Made by a program: the position numbers and the translations under genes. The notes under the pieces were generated by a model. That model saw nothing but the letters and a program-made list of their open reading frames with translations, was not told the DNA's origin and ran no database searches. Below are positions 35,534 to 43,079 of a stretch of DNA of 64,000 nt, piece by piece. This stretch comes from Sphingobium indicum B90A (GTDB taxonomy: Bacteria; Pseudomonadota; Alphaproteobacteria; Sphingomonadales; Sphingomonadaceae). Where the stretch lies: positions 1,612,001-1,676,000 of the forward strand of contig NZ_CP013070.1 of the NCBI RefSeq assembly GCF_000264945.2, in the 5' to 3' direction. Within the stretch, counting starts at the first letter, position 1. Each line of letters starts with the position of its first letter.

Positions 35534-36288
35534 ACAGCGCCGTCTATCCGAGCCTGAAGGGCAAGCGCATCTTCATCAGCGGCGGCGGCAGCGGGATCGG
35601 CGAAGGCCTGGTTGAAGCCTTTGCCGCGCAAGGCGCCAGGGTCGCCTTTTGCGACATCGCGCAAGAGGAGAGCGAGGCGGTCGCGGAGCGGCTGAAGGGC
35701 GCGGATTTCCCGCCGATCTTCCACCCCTGCGACCTTCGGGACATCGAAGCCGTGCAGGCGATGATCGCCACGGTGGAGGAACAGCTTGGCGGCGTCGACA
35801 TATTGATCAACAATGCGGCCAATGACGACCGTCACGGCATCGAGGAAGTCACGCCCGCTTATTGGGACGAGCGGATGGCGGTGAACCTGCGCCACCTGTT
35901 CTTCGCAGCGCAGGCCGTGGTCCCGGCGATGAAGCGCGCCGGCGGGGGCGTGATCCTGAACTTCGGGTCGATCAGTTGGCACCTCGCCCTGCCCGACCTG
36001 GTGCTGTACCAGACCGCCAAGGCCGGGATAGAGGGCCTGACGCGCAGCCTGGCCCGCGACCTGGGCCGCGACAATATCCGCGTCAACACCATCATCCCCG
36101 GCAATGTGAAGACGCCGCGCCAGATGAAATGGTACACGCCGGAGGGCGAGGCGGAGATCGTCGCCGCGCAATGCCTGGACGGGCGGATCATGCCGGCGGA
36201 CGTGGCGGCGCTGGCCATGTTCCTGGCGTCCGACGATGCGCGCATGTGCACCGGGCATGATTATTTCATCGACGCGGGCTGGCGCTGA
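35530..36288 (+). CDS. xylB: XylB-like D-xylose 1-dehydrogenase (SDR family)
   Basis: NAD-dependent short-chain dehydrogenase of 252 residues, closely resembling Caulobacter XylB. Cofactor motif SGGGSGIGEGL near 20, NNAANDDRH near 95, catalytic Ser in FGSISWHLALPDLVLYQTAKAG (Ser near 145, Tyr-x3-Lys near 158-162), and a C-terminal CTGHDYFIDAGWR that is diagnostic for the subgroup. It oxidises the sugar to its lactone. The start overlaps the xylX stop by four bases (ATGA). Confidence 0.9.
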   Translation: MNSAVYPSLKGKRIFISGGGSGIGEGLVEAFAAQGARVAFCDIAQEESEAVAERLKGADFPPIFHPCDLRDIEAVQAMIATVEEQLGGVDILINNAANDDRHGIEEVTPAYWDERMAVNLRHLFFAAQAVVPAMKRAGGGVILNFGSISWHLALPDLVLYQTAKAGIEGLTRSLARDLGRDNIRVNTIIPGNVKTPRQMKWYTPEGEAEIVAAQCLDGRIMPADVAALAMFLASDDARMCTGHDYFIDAGWR

Positions 36289-36292
36289 CGCC

Positions 36293-37165
36293 ATGGCGCC
36301 CGTTCCGGAAAGCGTGCTGAGCGTCGGCGCAACCCTGGGCGAAGGCCCCGTCTGGGTGGCGCGCGATGCCGCGCTGTGGTTCGTCGACATCAAGCAGAAG
36401 CGCATCTACCGCTTCGATCCCCATCTGGGCGTGGCCCGCAGTTGGGATGCGCCGGCCCAGGTCGGCTGGATAGTGCCGACGCGGGACGGGCTGTTCGCGG
36501 TGGGCCTGCAGTCCGGCGTGCACCGTTTCGATCCGGATGCCGCCAGCTTCGCCTTGCTGCATGCGCCGGAGGCCGACCGGCCCGGCAACCGGCTGAACGA
36601 CGCCACCGTCGATCCGGCGGGCGGTCTGTGGTTCGGGTCGATGGACGATGGGGAGGCGGCCGATAGCGGGCGTTTCTACCGGCTGCACCGGGACCGGCTG
36701 ACCGAAAGCGGCTTGCCCCCCATTGCCATCACCAACGGTCCTGCCCTTTCGCCCGACGGCACGCTGCTCTATCACACCGACACGCTCGGCAAGCGGATCT
36801 GGCGGACGCGGATCGCCGCCGACGGCACGCTTCACGATACGGCGCTGTTCGTGGAGATAGAGGACGGCGCAGGCTATCCCGACGGGCCGACCGTCGATGC
36901 GGAAGGTTGCCTTTGGACCGGGCTGTTCGCCGGCTGGGCCGCGCGGCGCTACGATCCCGCGGGCAGGCTGATGACGGAGGTCCGCTTTCCCGTCGCCAAC
37001 ATCACCAAGATCGCCTTTGGCAGGCCGGACCTGTCGGTCGCCTATGCCACCACGGCGCGCAAGGGCTTGACGAGCGACCAGCTTGTCGCGCAGCCCTGCG
37101 CCGGTGATCTTTTCGCTTTCGATCCCGGCGTGCGCGGGCAAACATCCTATATTGCAGCCATTTAG
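36293..37165 (+). CDS. xylC: XylC-like sugar lactonase (SMP-30/gluconolactonase family)
   Basis: Hydrolyses the lactone produced by XylB to the sugar acid. Six-bladed propeller family member of 290 residues. Metal-binding landmarks: LGEGPVWVA near 15 (Glu), RLNDATVDPAGGLWFGSM near 100 (Asn/Asp), ITNGPALSPDG near 145 and YPDGPTVDAEGCLW near 195. The ATG lies 2 bases past the xylB stop. The order dehydrogenase-lactonase right after XylX fits oxidative pentose catabolism. Confidence 0.9.
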   Translation: MAPVPESVLSVGATLGEGPVWVARDAALWFVDIKQKRIYRFDPHLGVARSWDAPAQVGWIVPTRDGLFAVGLQSGVHRFDPDAASFALLHAPEADRPGNRLNDATVDPAGGLWFGSMDDGEAADSGRFYRLHRDRLTESGLPPIAITNGPALSPDGTLLYHTDTLGKRIWRTRIAADGTLHDTALFVEIEDGAGYPDGPTVDAEGCLWTGLFAGWAARRYDPAGRLMTEVRFPVANITKIAFGRPDLSVAYATTARKGLTSDQLVAQPCAGDLFAFDPGVRGQTSYIAAI

Positions 37166-37186
37166 AATAAAATCGGAGGAGCAGGA

Positions 37187-38599
37187 ATGACCGAAGGGAG
37201 TGCCGAGAAGGTCAATATGGCCTTCATCGCCGCCATCGTCGCCGTCGCGACCATCGGCGGTTTCATGTTCGGTTATGACAGCGGCGTCATCAACGGCACG
37301 CAGAAGGGGCTGGAAAGCGCCTTCGACCTGGGCAAGCTGGGCATCGGCGTCAATGTCGGCGCCATTTTGGTTGGCTCCTCCATCGGCGCGTTCCTGGCCG
37401 GGCGCATGGCCGACCTGATCGGACGGCGCGGGGTGATGATGCTGTCGGCCGTGCTGTTCCTCGCCAGCGCGATATTGGCGGGAGCGGCGGGATCGTCCGC
37501 CATCTTCATCGTCGCGCGCATCATCGGCGGCCTGGGCGTGGGCGCGGCGAGCGTGATCTCCCCGGTCTATATTTCCGAAGTCACTCCGGCGGCGGTGCGC
37601 GGCCGGCTGTCCAGCGTGCAGCAGGTGATGATCATATCCGGCCTGACCGGCGCGTTCGTCGCCAATTTCGTGCTGGCGCGCTATGCCGGCGGATCGACGG
37701 CGGAGCTGTGGCTGGGCTTTCCGGCCTGGCGCTGGATGTTCTGGCTTCAGGCCATTCCGGCCGCGATCTACTTCCTGGCGCTGCTCGTCATCCCGGAAAG
37801 CCCCCGCTATCTGGTGGCGCGCGGGCAGGAGGAGCGCGCCCATGCCGTGCTCACCCGCCTGTTCGGCGCGGAGACCGCATCGCGCAAGGTGGTGGAAATC
37901 CGCAACAGCCTGGCCGCCGATCATCACCGGCCCAAGCTCGGCGACCTGATCGACAAGGCCAGCGGCAAGATCCGCCCCATCGTCTGGACCGGCATCGGCC
38001 TGGCCGTGTTCCAGCAGCTCGTCGGCATCAACGTCGTCTTCTATTATGGCGCGACGCTCTGGGAAGCGGTCGGCTTTTCGGAGGATTATGCGCTCCAGAC
38101 CAACATCCTGTCGGGCGTGCTGTCCATCGGCGCCTGCCTTGCCACCATCGCGCTGGTCGACAGGGTCGGGCGCAAGCCGTTGCTGCTGATGGGATCGGCG
38201 GGCATGGCGGTGACGCTGGCGACCGTCGCCTATGCCTTTTCGACAGCGGTCACGGCGCCAGGCGGCGCGGTGTCGCTGCCCGGCAATAACGGCGTGATCG
38301 CGCTGGTCGCCGCCAATCTCTACGTGATCTTCTTCAACATGAGCTGGGGCCCGATCATGTGGGTCATGCTGGGCGAGATGTTCCCCAACCAGATCCGGGG
38401 ATCGGGCCTTGCGGTCTCCGGCTTCGCGCAGTGGATAGCCAATGCGCTGATCTCCGTCAGCTTCCCGGCACTGGCGGTGTCGCCAGGCCTGGCGATCACC
38501 TATACCGGCTATGCCTTCTTCGCGGCCGTCTCCTTCTTCTTCGTCCGCGCCCTGGTGCATGAGACGAAGGGTCGAGAGCTTGAGGACATGGTCGGCTGA
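37187..38599 (+). CDS. Sugar:proton symporter, MFS (XylE/GLUT type)
   Basis: 470 residues with twelve predicted transmembrane helices. Sugar-porter signatures: GGFMFGYDSGVINGTQ in helix 1, ADLIGRRG after helix 2, PESPRYLVARG before the central loop, QQLVGINVVFYYG in helix 7, DRVGRKPL after helix 8 and HETKGRELEDM at the end. The QQ-x-x-G-x-N-x-x-x-Y-Y motif is typical of xylose and glucose carriers. GGAGGAGCAGGA precedes the ATG. It is fourth in the pentose operon and probably imports its substrate. Confidence 0.92.
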   Translation: MTEGSAEKVNMAFIAAIVAVATIGGFMFGYDSGVINGTQKGLESAFDLGKLGIGVNVGAILVGSSIGAFLAGRMADLIGRRGVMMLSAVLFLASAILAGAAGSSAIFIVARIIGGLGVGAASVISPVYISEVTPAAVRGRLSSVQQVMIISGLTGAFVANFVLARYAGGSTAELWLGFPAWRWMFWLQAIPAAIYFLALLVIPESPRYLVARGQEERAHAVLTRLFGAETASRKVVEIRNSLAADHHRPKLGDLIDKASGKIRPIVWTGIGLAVFQQLVGINVVFYYGATLWEAVGFSEDYALQTNILSGVLSIGACLATIALVDRVGRKPLLLMGSAGMAVTLATVAYAFSTAVTAPGGAVSLPGNNGVIALVAANLYVIFFNMSWGPIMWVMLGEMFPNQIRGSGLAVSGFAQWIANALISVSFPALAVSPGLAITYTGYAFFAAVSFFFVRALVHETKGRELEDMVG

Positions 38600-38613
38600 A
38601 CGGCCTCATCGCC

Positions 38614-39486
38614 TTGAAGGCGGGCGCGGTGGAAGCCGCGCTCGCCCCTGCCGTCGGCGGATCTCTGGCGGCGCTGCGCTTCGCGGGGACGGAGATATTG
38701 CGCACCGCTCCTGCAAACAGCGCAGATCCGTTGCAGATGGCCAGCTTTCCGCTGGTGCCCTATGCGAACCGCATCGCCCATGGCCGCTTCCGCTTCGCCG
38801 GTCGCGACGTGCGGCTGCCGCTCAATTTCGGGGATCATCCGCACAGCATCCACGGCATCGGCTGGACATCCGCATGGCATGTCGAGGCCGTCGCGCAGGA
38901 CAGCGCGCACCTGACCCATCGATATGACGGCGATGGCGGCTGGCCCTGGGCCTATGAGGCGCAGCAGCATTTCACCCTGTTCGACGATGCCATCGAAATG
39001 AGGCTGACGCTGCGCAACATCGGCGATGAAGCCATGCCGGCGGGCCTGGGATTTCACCCCTATTTCCAGGCGGACGAAGACAGCTCGCTCCAGTTCCAGG
39101 CCGACCGGCTGTGGCTTGCCGCGGCCGACCTGCTGCCCGTGCGGGAAGTTGCGGCGGATGCGCTGGGCGACTGGTCGGCGGGCGCGCCGGTGCGGGGCGA
39201 CGGGCTGATCGACAATGTCTATGGCGGCTGGAACGGCAGCGCCATCGTACGGCGGGGCGACGGGACGCGGATCGTGCTGAGCGCATCGGGCGCGTCATGG
39301 TTCCACGTCTATCGGCCGCCCCTTTCCCGCGATTTCTGCCTGGAGCCGGTCAGCCACATGCCCGATGCCGTCAATCGTCCGGAGGGCATGGAAAGCATGG
39401 AACCCGGCGCGGAAAAGACGCTTTCCCTGCGCATCGCCTTCACTCCTGCCGACGAGGCGCTTCCGCAGCGCGACAAAATCGCCTAA
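38614..39486 (+). CDS. Aldose 1-epimerase family protein
   Basis: Mutarotase-fold protein (about 290 residues) that interconverts alpha and beta sugar anomers, useful before a stereospecific dehydrogenase. Landmarks: PLVPYANRIAHGRF near 45, the His in HGIGWTSAWHVE near 85, GLGFHPYF near 145 and SWFHVYRPP near 230, with Glu in CLEPVSHMPDAVN. No ATG or GTG is available: TTG at 38614 is used here, but CTG at 38596, overlapping the transporter stop, would add LNGLIA, which looks homologous to the family N-terminus. Last gene of the pentose operon. Confidence 0.85.
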   Translation: MKAGAVEAALAPAVGGSLAALRFAGTEILRTAPANSADPLQMASFPLVPYANRIAHGRFRFAGRDVRLPLNFGDHPHSIHGIGWTSAWHVEAVAQDSAHLTHRYDGDGGWPWAYEAQQHFTLFDDAIEMRLTLRNIGDEAMPAGLGFHPYFQADEDSSLQFQADRLWLAAADLLPVREVAADALGDWSAGAPVRGDGLIDNVYGGWNGSAIVRRGDGTRIVLSASGASWFHVYRPPLSRDFCLEPVSHMPDAVNRPEGMESMEPGAEKTLSLRIAFTPADEALPQRDKIA

Positions 39487-39516
39487 GCTGCCCGTTCAGC
39501 AGCTATAGGAGCGTTG

Positions 39517-39852
39517 ATGCAATTTCTGCGGACTGCCTTCTGGGTCGTCGTCGCCGTCGCCCTCGCGCTATTCTGCGTCGCCAATTACACGCGCGTGGAA
39601 GTGAACCTCTGGGGCGACCTGGTCATGGAAACGAAGCTGCCGGTCCTGCTGATCGGCGCCTATTTGCTGGGCGCGCTGCCCTTCTGGATCATGGCGCGGG
39701 CCACGCGCTGGCGGATGAAGCGCAAGCTGGAGAGCACCGAACGCGCCCTGGTCGCGGCAACCGCCGCTCCCTCTTCCGCCCCTTCATTCCCCGCCGCCGC
39801 CGCCGACAGTCCGGCCGCGGCCCCTACCCTTTCCACCACAGGACCAGCATGA
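39517..39852 (+). CDS. LapA-domain (DUF1049) inner-membrane protein
   Basis: 111 residues: two transmembrane helices (about 5-25 and 43-63) separated by the short segment NYTRVEVNLWGD, typical of the LapA/DUF1049 family, then a basic stretch RATRWRMKRKLE and an Ala/Pro/Ser-rich tail. In E. coli the relative LapA works with LapB in regulating lipopolysaccharide synthesis; here the pairing with pyrF is the common alphaproteobacterial order, and no lapB follows. TAGGAG precedes the ATG. Its stop overlaps the pyrF start (ATGA). Confidence 0.82.
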   Translation: MQFLRTAFWVVVAVALALFCVANYTRVEVNLWGDLVMETKLPVLLIGAYLLGALPFWIMARATRWRMKRKLESTERALVAATAAPSSAPSFPAAAADSPAAAPTLSTTGPA

Positions 39853-40523
39853 CCAGCCCCATCTATGTCGCCATCGATACGCCCGACCTGCGCAAGGCCC
39901 AGGATCTTGCGCAGCAGGTGCGCCATCATGTGGGCGGGCTGAAACTGGGCCTCGAATTCTTCTGCGCCCATGGCCATCACGGCGTGCATGAGATGATGAA
40001 ATTCGACCTGCCCATCTTCCTCGACCTGAAGCTGCACGACATTCCCAACACGGTCGCCAAGGCGGTGCAGGCGCTGCATATGTTGGAACCCGCGATCCTG
40101 ACCGTCCATGCCGCCGGCGGGCGCGCCATGCTGGAGGATGCGAAGGCGGCAGCCGGGATCAAGACCAGGGTGGTCGCCGTGACGGTGCTGACCAGCCTGG
40201 ATGATGGCGACCTGCTGGACATCGGCGTTGGCGGCAAGGCGGAGGATCAGGTGGCGCGGCTGGCCGACCTGGCGCGCAGCGCCGGGCTGGACGGGATCGT
40301 CTGTTCCGGCGAAGAGGTCGCGCTGGCGAAGAAGGCCTGGCCGGACGGCTTCTTCGTGGTGCCGGGCGTGCGGCCGGCGGGCGGCGCGATGGGCGACCAG
40401 AAGCGCGCGGTGACGCCGCGCGAGGCGCTGGACCGGGGCGCTTCCATCCTGGTTGTCGGCCGGCCGATCAGCCTGGCGGACAATCCCGACATGGCGGCGC
40501 GGGAGATCGAGGCGACGCTTTAG
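39849..40523 (+). CDS. pyrF: Orotidine 5'-phosphate decarboxylase
   Basis: Final step of UMP synthesis. 224 residues, TIM barrel. The catalytic signature FLDLKLHDIPNTVAKA near 57-72 with the Asp-Lys-Asp triad is intact; VVPGVRPAG near 175 and LVVGRPIS near 205 bind the phosphate. The ATG overlaps the preceding stop by four bases. Downstream is an outer-element repeat, not another gene. Confidence 0.97.
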   Translation: MTSPIYVAIDTPDLRKAQDLAQQVRHHVGGLKLGLEFFCAHGHHGVHEMMKFDLPIFLDLKLHDIPNTVAKAVQALHMLEPAILTVHAAGGRAMLEDAKAAAGIKTRVVAVTVLTSLDDGDLLDIGVGGKAEDQVARLADLARSAGLDGIVCSGEEVALAKKAWPDGFFVVPGVRPAGGAMGDQKRAVTPREALDRGASILVVGRPISLADNPDMAAREIEATL

Positions 40524-40551
40524 GCGAAGCTTGTTGAACGGAGTGAAGCCA

Positions 40552-40797
40552 GGCAGCGTGGGCAAATTCTGTGCTTGCCGGCTTGTCGATTTGGGTGGTT
40601 GCCGTCATTCCCCCTCCCGCAGGCGGGAGGGGGCTAGGGGGTGGGCTGGCGCGACATCTGCGTTGTTTTGCAACGGCTAAGCCGGAAGCTCCCCCGGATC
40701 AAGTCCGGGGTCGCGCCCACCCCTAGCCCCTCCCGCCTGCGGGAGGGGAATGTCTTATGATGGCCATTTCCCGCCATCCCGCATTGTCCACCTTCCG
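40552..40797. repeat. Outer composite element, copy C, inverted orientation
   Basis: Left: GGCAGCGTGGGCAAATTC then GATTTGGGTGGTTGCCGTC, which is the mirror of the right end of copy A (9407-9462). Right: GACATTCC mirrored as GGAATGTC, then ATGGCCATTTCCC and TTGTCCACC, the mirror of the left end of copy A. Ends have diverged. With its nested type-1 repeat it fills most of the gene-free stretch 40524-40853. Confidence 0.75.
40605..40752. repeat. Type-1 palindromic repeat nested in outer element C
   Basis: Hairpins CCCGCAGGCGGG and CCCGCCTGCGGG with the flanks GGGGCTAGGGGGTGGGC and CACCCCTAGCCCC. The interior CTGGCGCGACATCTGCGTTG and CCCCGGATCAAGTCCGGGG is nearly the same as in the copy at 18430, so those two are closest relatives. 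Confidence 0.8.
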
Positions 40798-40853
40798 TAG
40801 GCGGAGTTGGGAGAGGGGATAAGCCACCGCCTTTCCCCCCATCCCAACGTCCA

Positions 40854-41507
40854 TCAAAAGCGCCAGCCCAGGCTTGCGACGATCTGGTGCCGGTCGGTGT
40901 CGATGCCGAATTCGTCGGTCGTGGTGCCGTCGGCGAAATCGATATGCGCATCCTCATATTTGGAATAGCGATATTCGAGCTTGGCGAAGGTGTTGGCGTT
41001 GATGGCCCGCTCCACGCCCGCGCCGATGCGCCAGCCGTCCAGCTTGAAATTGGTGTCGGTTTCCACATTGGTGTTGCCGGCCAGCACATCCAGCTTCGTG
41101 TTGGTGTAGCCGCCCTTCACATAGACCAGCGTGTTCGGGCTGGCCAGGATGCCCGCCCGCGCGCCGACATAGAGGTCGCGGCCCTGCTTGACGCGGCCGA
41201 AGCCGAACTGGTCGGTGGGGTCGGATCGACCGCTTTTCGCGGTGGAGTCGGTGAATTCGCCCTCGACGCCGACGACCGCGCTGCCAAGGTTCACGTCATA
41301 ACCAGCGCCCACGCCGTAGAGCAGGCCATCGATCGACTGGTCGTCCCGGTCATTGTCATTGTCGACGCTGCTGCCGGCGCCCGTATGGTCATAGCCCAGA
41401 ATCGCCTCGACGCGAGGGCCGGTGAAGGTGGGATTGACGTCCTGCGCCAGAGCGGGGCTTGAGACCGCTGCGCCGGTCAGGAGGGTTGCGGCCAGGATCT
41501 TGTGCAT
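40854..41507 (-). CDS. Outer-membrane beta-barrel protein (Opacity/OmpA-like barrel)
   Basis: 217 residues. Signal peptide MHKILAATLLTGAAVSSPALA, then a small barrel of alternating strands: VEAILGYDHTGA, LYGVGAGYDVNL, VVGVEGEFTDS, DLYVGARAGILA, TLVYVKGGYTN, GWRIGAGVERAI, TFAKLEYRYSKYE, and the C-terminal strand HQIVASLGWRF ending in Phe, the usual signal for the BAM machinery. Such eight-stranded barrels occur as surface porins or adhesins. It stands alone, with GGAG nine bases before the ATG. Confidence 0.86.
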   Translation of the reverse strand: MHKILAATLLTGAAVSSPALAQDVNPTFTGPRVEAILGYDHTGAGSSVDNDNDRDDQSIDGLLYGVGAGYDVNLGSAVVGVEGEFTDSTAKSGRSDPTDQFGFGRVKQGRDLYVGARAGILASPNTLVYVKGGYTNTKLDVLAGNTNVETDTNFKLDGWRIGAGVERAINANTFAKLEYRYSKYEDAHIDFADGTTTDEFGIDTDRHQIVASLGWRF

Positions 41508-41678
41508 ATTCGGGTACTCCACTTTATCTTCTCATCCCCTTTCAGCCGGGGAGACGATGAAGTCGCGGAAGTCCCATGAGGTTGCATGAACCGGAGATAA
41601 ACGGCTGAATTCGTGTCATTTATGCCACAGAAGCGGCTCGGTTCATTGGCTTTGCGAGGCGTGCGGGCGACGAGTCGA

Positions 41679-43079
41679 TCAGCATTCGACGACATTGACG
41701 GCCAGGCCGCCGAGGCTGGTTTCCTTGTAGCGGCTGGCCATGTCCTCGCCAGTCTGGCGCATCGTTTCTATGACCGCGTCCAGGCTGACGATATGGCGGC
41801 CGTCGCCCTGCAGCGCGAGATAGGCCGCGTTGATCGCCTTCACCGCGCCCATGGTGTTGCGCTCTATGCAGGGGATCTGCACCAGCCCCCCAATGGGATC
41901 GCAGGTGAGGCCCAGATTATGCTCCATGCCGATCTCCGCGGCATTTTCCACCTGTTGGTTGGTGCCGCCCAGCACCGCGGCGAGGCCAGCCGCGGCCATG
42001 GAACAGGCGACGCCCACCTCCCCCTGGCAACCCATTTCGGCGGCGGAGATGGAGGCGCGCTTCTTGTAGAGGAAACCCATGGCGGCGGCGGTCAGCAGGA
42101 AGCGGCGCTCCCCATTCCGGTCGGCGCCGGGGACGAAGCGGCGATAATAATGCAGCACGGCGGGGATGACGCCCGCCGCCCCGTTGGTCGGCGCGGTGAC
42201 TACGCGGCCGCCGGCGGCATTTTCCTCATTCACCGCCAGCGCGAAGAGGCTGACCCATTCGAAGATCTGCGCCGGGCCGAGGGCATTTTGCTGCAGGAGC
42301 AGCCGGTTATGGATGGCGCGGGCGCGGCGGCGGACCTTGAGGCCGCCGGGCAGCAGCCCCTCCCCCTTGATGCCGCGATCGATGGAGGCGCTCATCGCGT
42401 CGATCACGCTGTCCAGGAAAGCCTCGGTTTCCTGAGGCGCGCGCCAGGCCCCTTCGTTGCGCAGCACCAGCGTGGCGATGCTGAGGCCGGTGCTCTCCCC
42501 CAGCGCCAGCATTTCCGCGCCGGAGGAGAAGGGATAGGGCTGGACGACATTATGGCCGAGCGGCGCGTCGGCGGCGATCGCCTCCGCGCCCGGCAGGACC
42601 GCGCCGCCGCCGACCGAATAATAATCGCGGACCAGCGGCTCCTCCTGCCCGTCGAGCCAGGCGGAAAAGCGCATGCCGTTGCTGTGCGCCTCCAGAAACT
42701 CTCCCGTGCGGAAGAGGAGGTCGACGGTTTCGTCGAAGGGGACGAAGCGGCCCGCCGCGCTGCCGGCGCGGATGCGCCGCTCGCCCCGGATGGCGGCAAG
42801 GATGTCGGCAATGGCGTCGGGATCGACGCTTTCGGGACGGTATCCGGAAAGGCCGAGCAATATGGCCGTGTCGGTCGCGTGCCCCTTTCCGGTGAGGGCG
42901 AGCGACCCGTAGAGTTCGCATTGCACGCGGGCCGGTAAGGCGGGCAGCGAATCCATGAACATCAGCGCGGCGCGCATCGGCCCGACCGTGTGCGAACTGG
43001 ACGGCCCGATGCCGATGGTGAACAGGTCCATGACGCTGATCGCGGCGGCTGCGTCGATGCGGGATCTGGGCACGGTCAA
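41679..43079 (-). CDS. sdaA: L-serine ammonia-lyase, iron-sulfur type
   Basis: Deaminates serine to pyruvate with a 4Fe-4S cluster. 466 residues, single chain with beta domain first: [21 protein letters not shown] near 15, then the alpha domain with cluster cysteines in EMGCQGEVG near 350, LTCDPIGGL near 390 and the extreme C-terminal VEC, plus SNGMRFSAW near 135. The start is a TTG at 43079 overlapping the tamB stop (TTGA); a GTG at 43073 is the alternative. It is the third gene of a tamA-tamB-sdaA string. Confidence 0.94.
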   Translation of the reverse strand: MTVPRSRIDAAAAISVMDLFTIGIGPSSSHTVGPMRAALMFMDSLPALPARVQCELYGSLALTGKGHATDTAILLGLSGYRPESVDPDAIADILAAIRGERRIRAGSAAGRFVPFDETVDLLFRTGEFLEAHSNGMRFSAWLDGQEEPLVRDYYSVGGGAVLPGAEAIAADAPLGHNVVQPYPFSSGAEMLALGESTGLSIATLVLRNEGAWRAPQETEAFLDSVIDAMSASIDRGIKGEGLLPGGLKVRRRARAIHNRLLLQQNALGPAQIFEWVSLFALAVNEENAAGGRVVTAPTNGAAGVIPAVLHYYRRFVPGADRNGERRFLLTAAAMGFLYKKRASISAAEMGCQGEVGVACSMAAAGLAAVLGGTNQQVENAAEIGMEHNLGLTCDPIGGLVQIPCIERNTMGAVKAINAAYLALQGDGRHIVSLDAVIETMRQTGEDMASRYKETSLGGLAVNVVEC

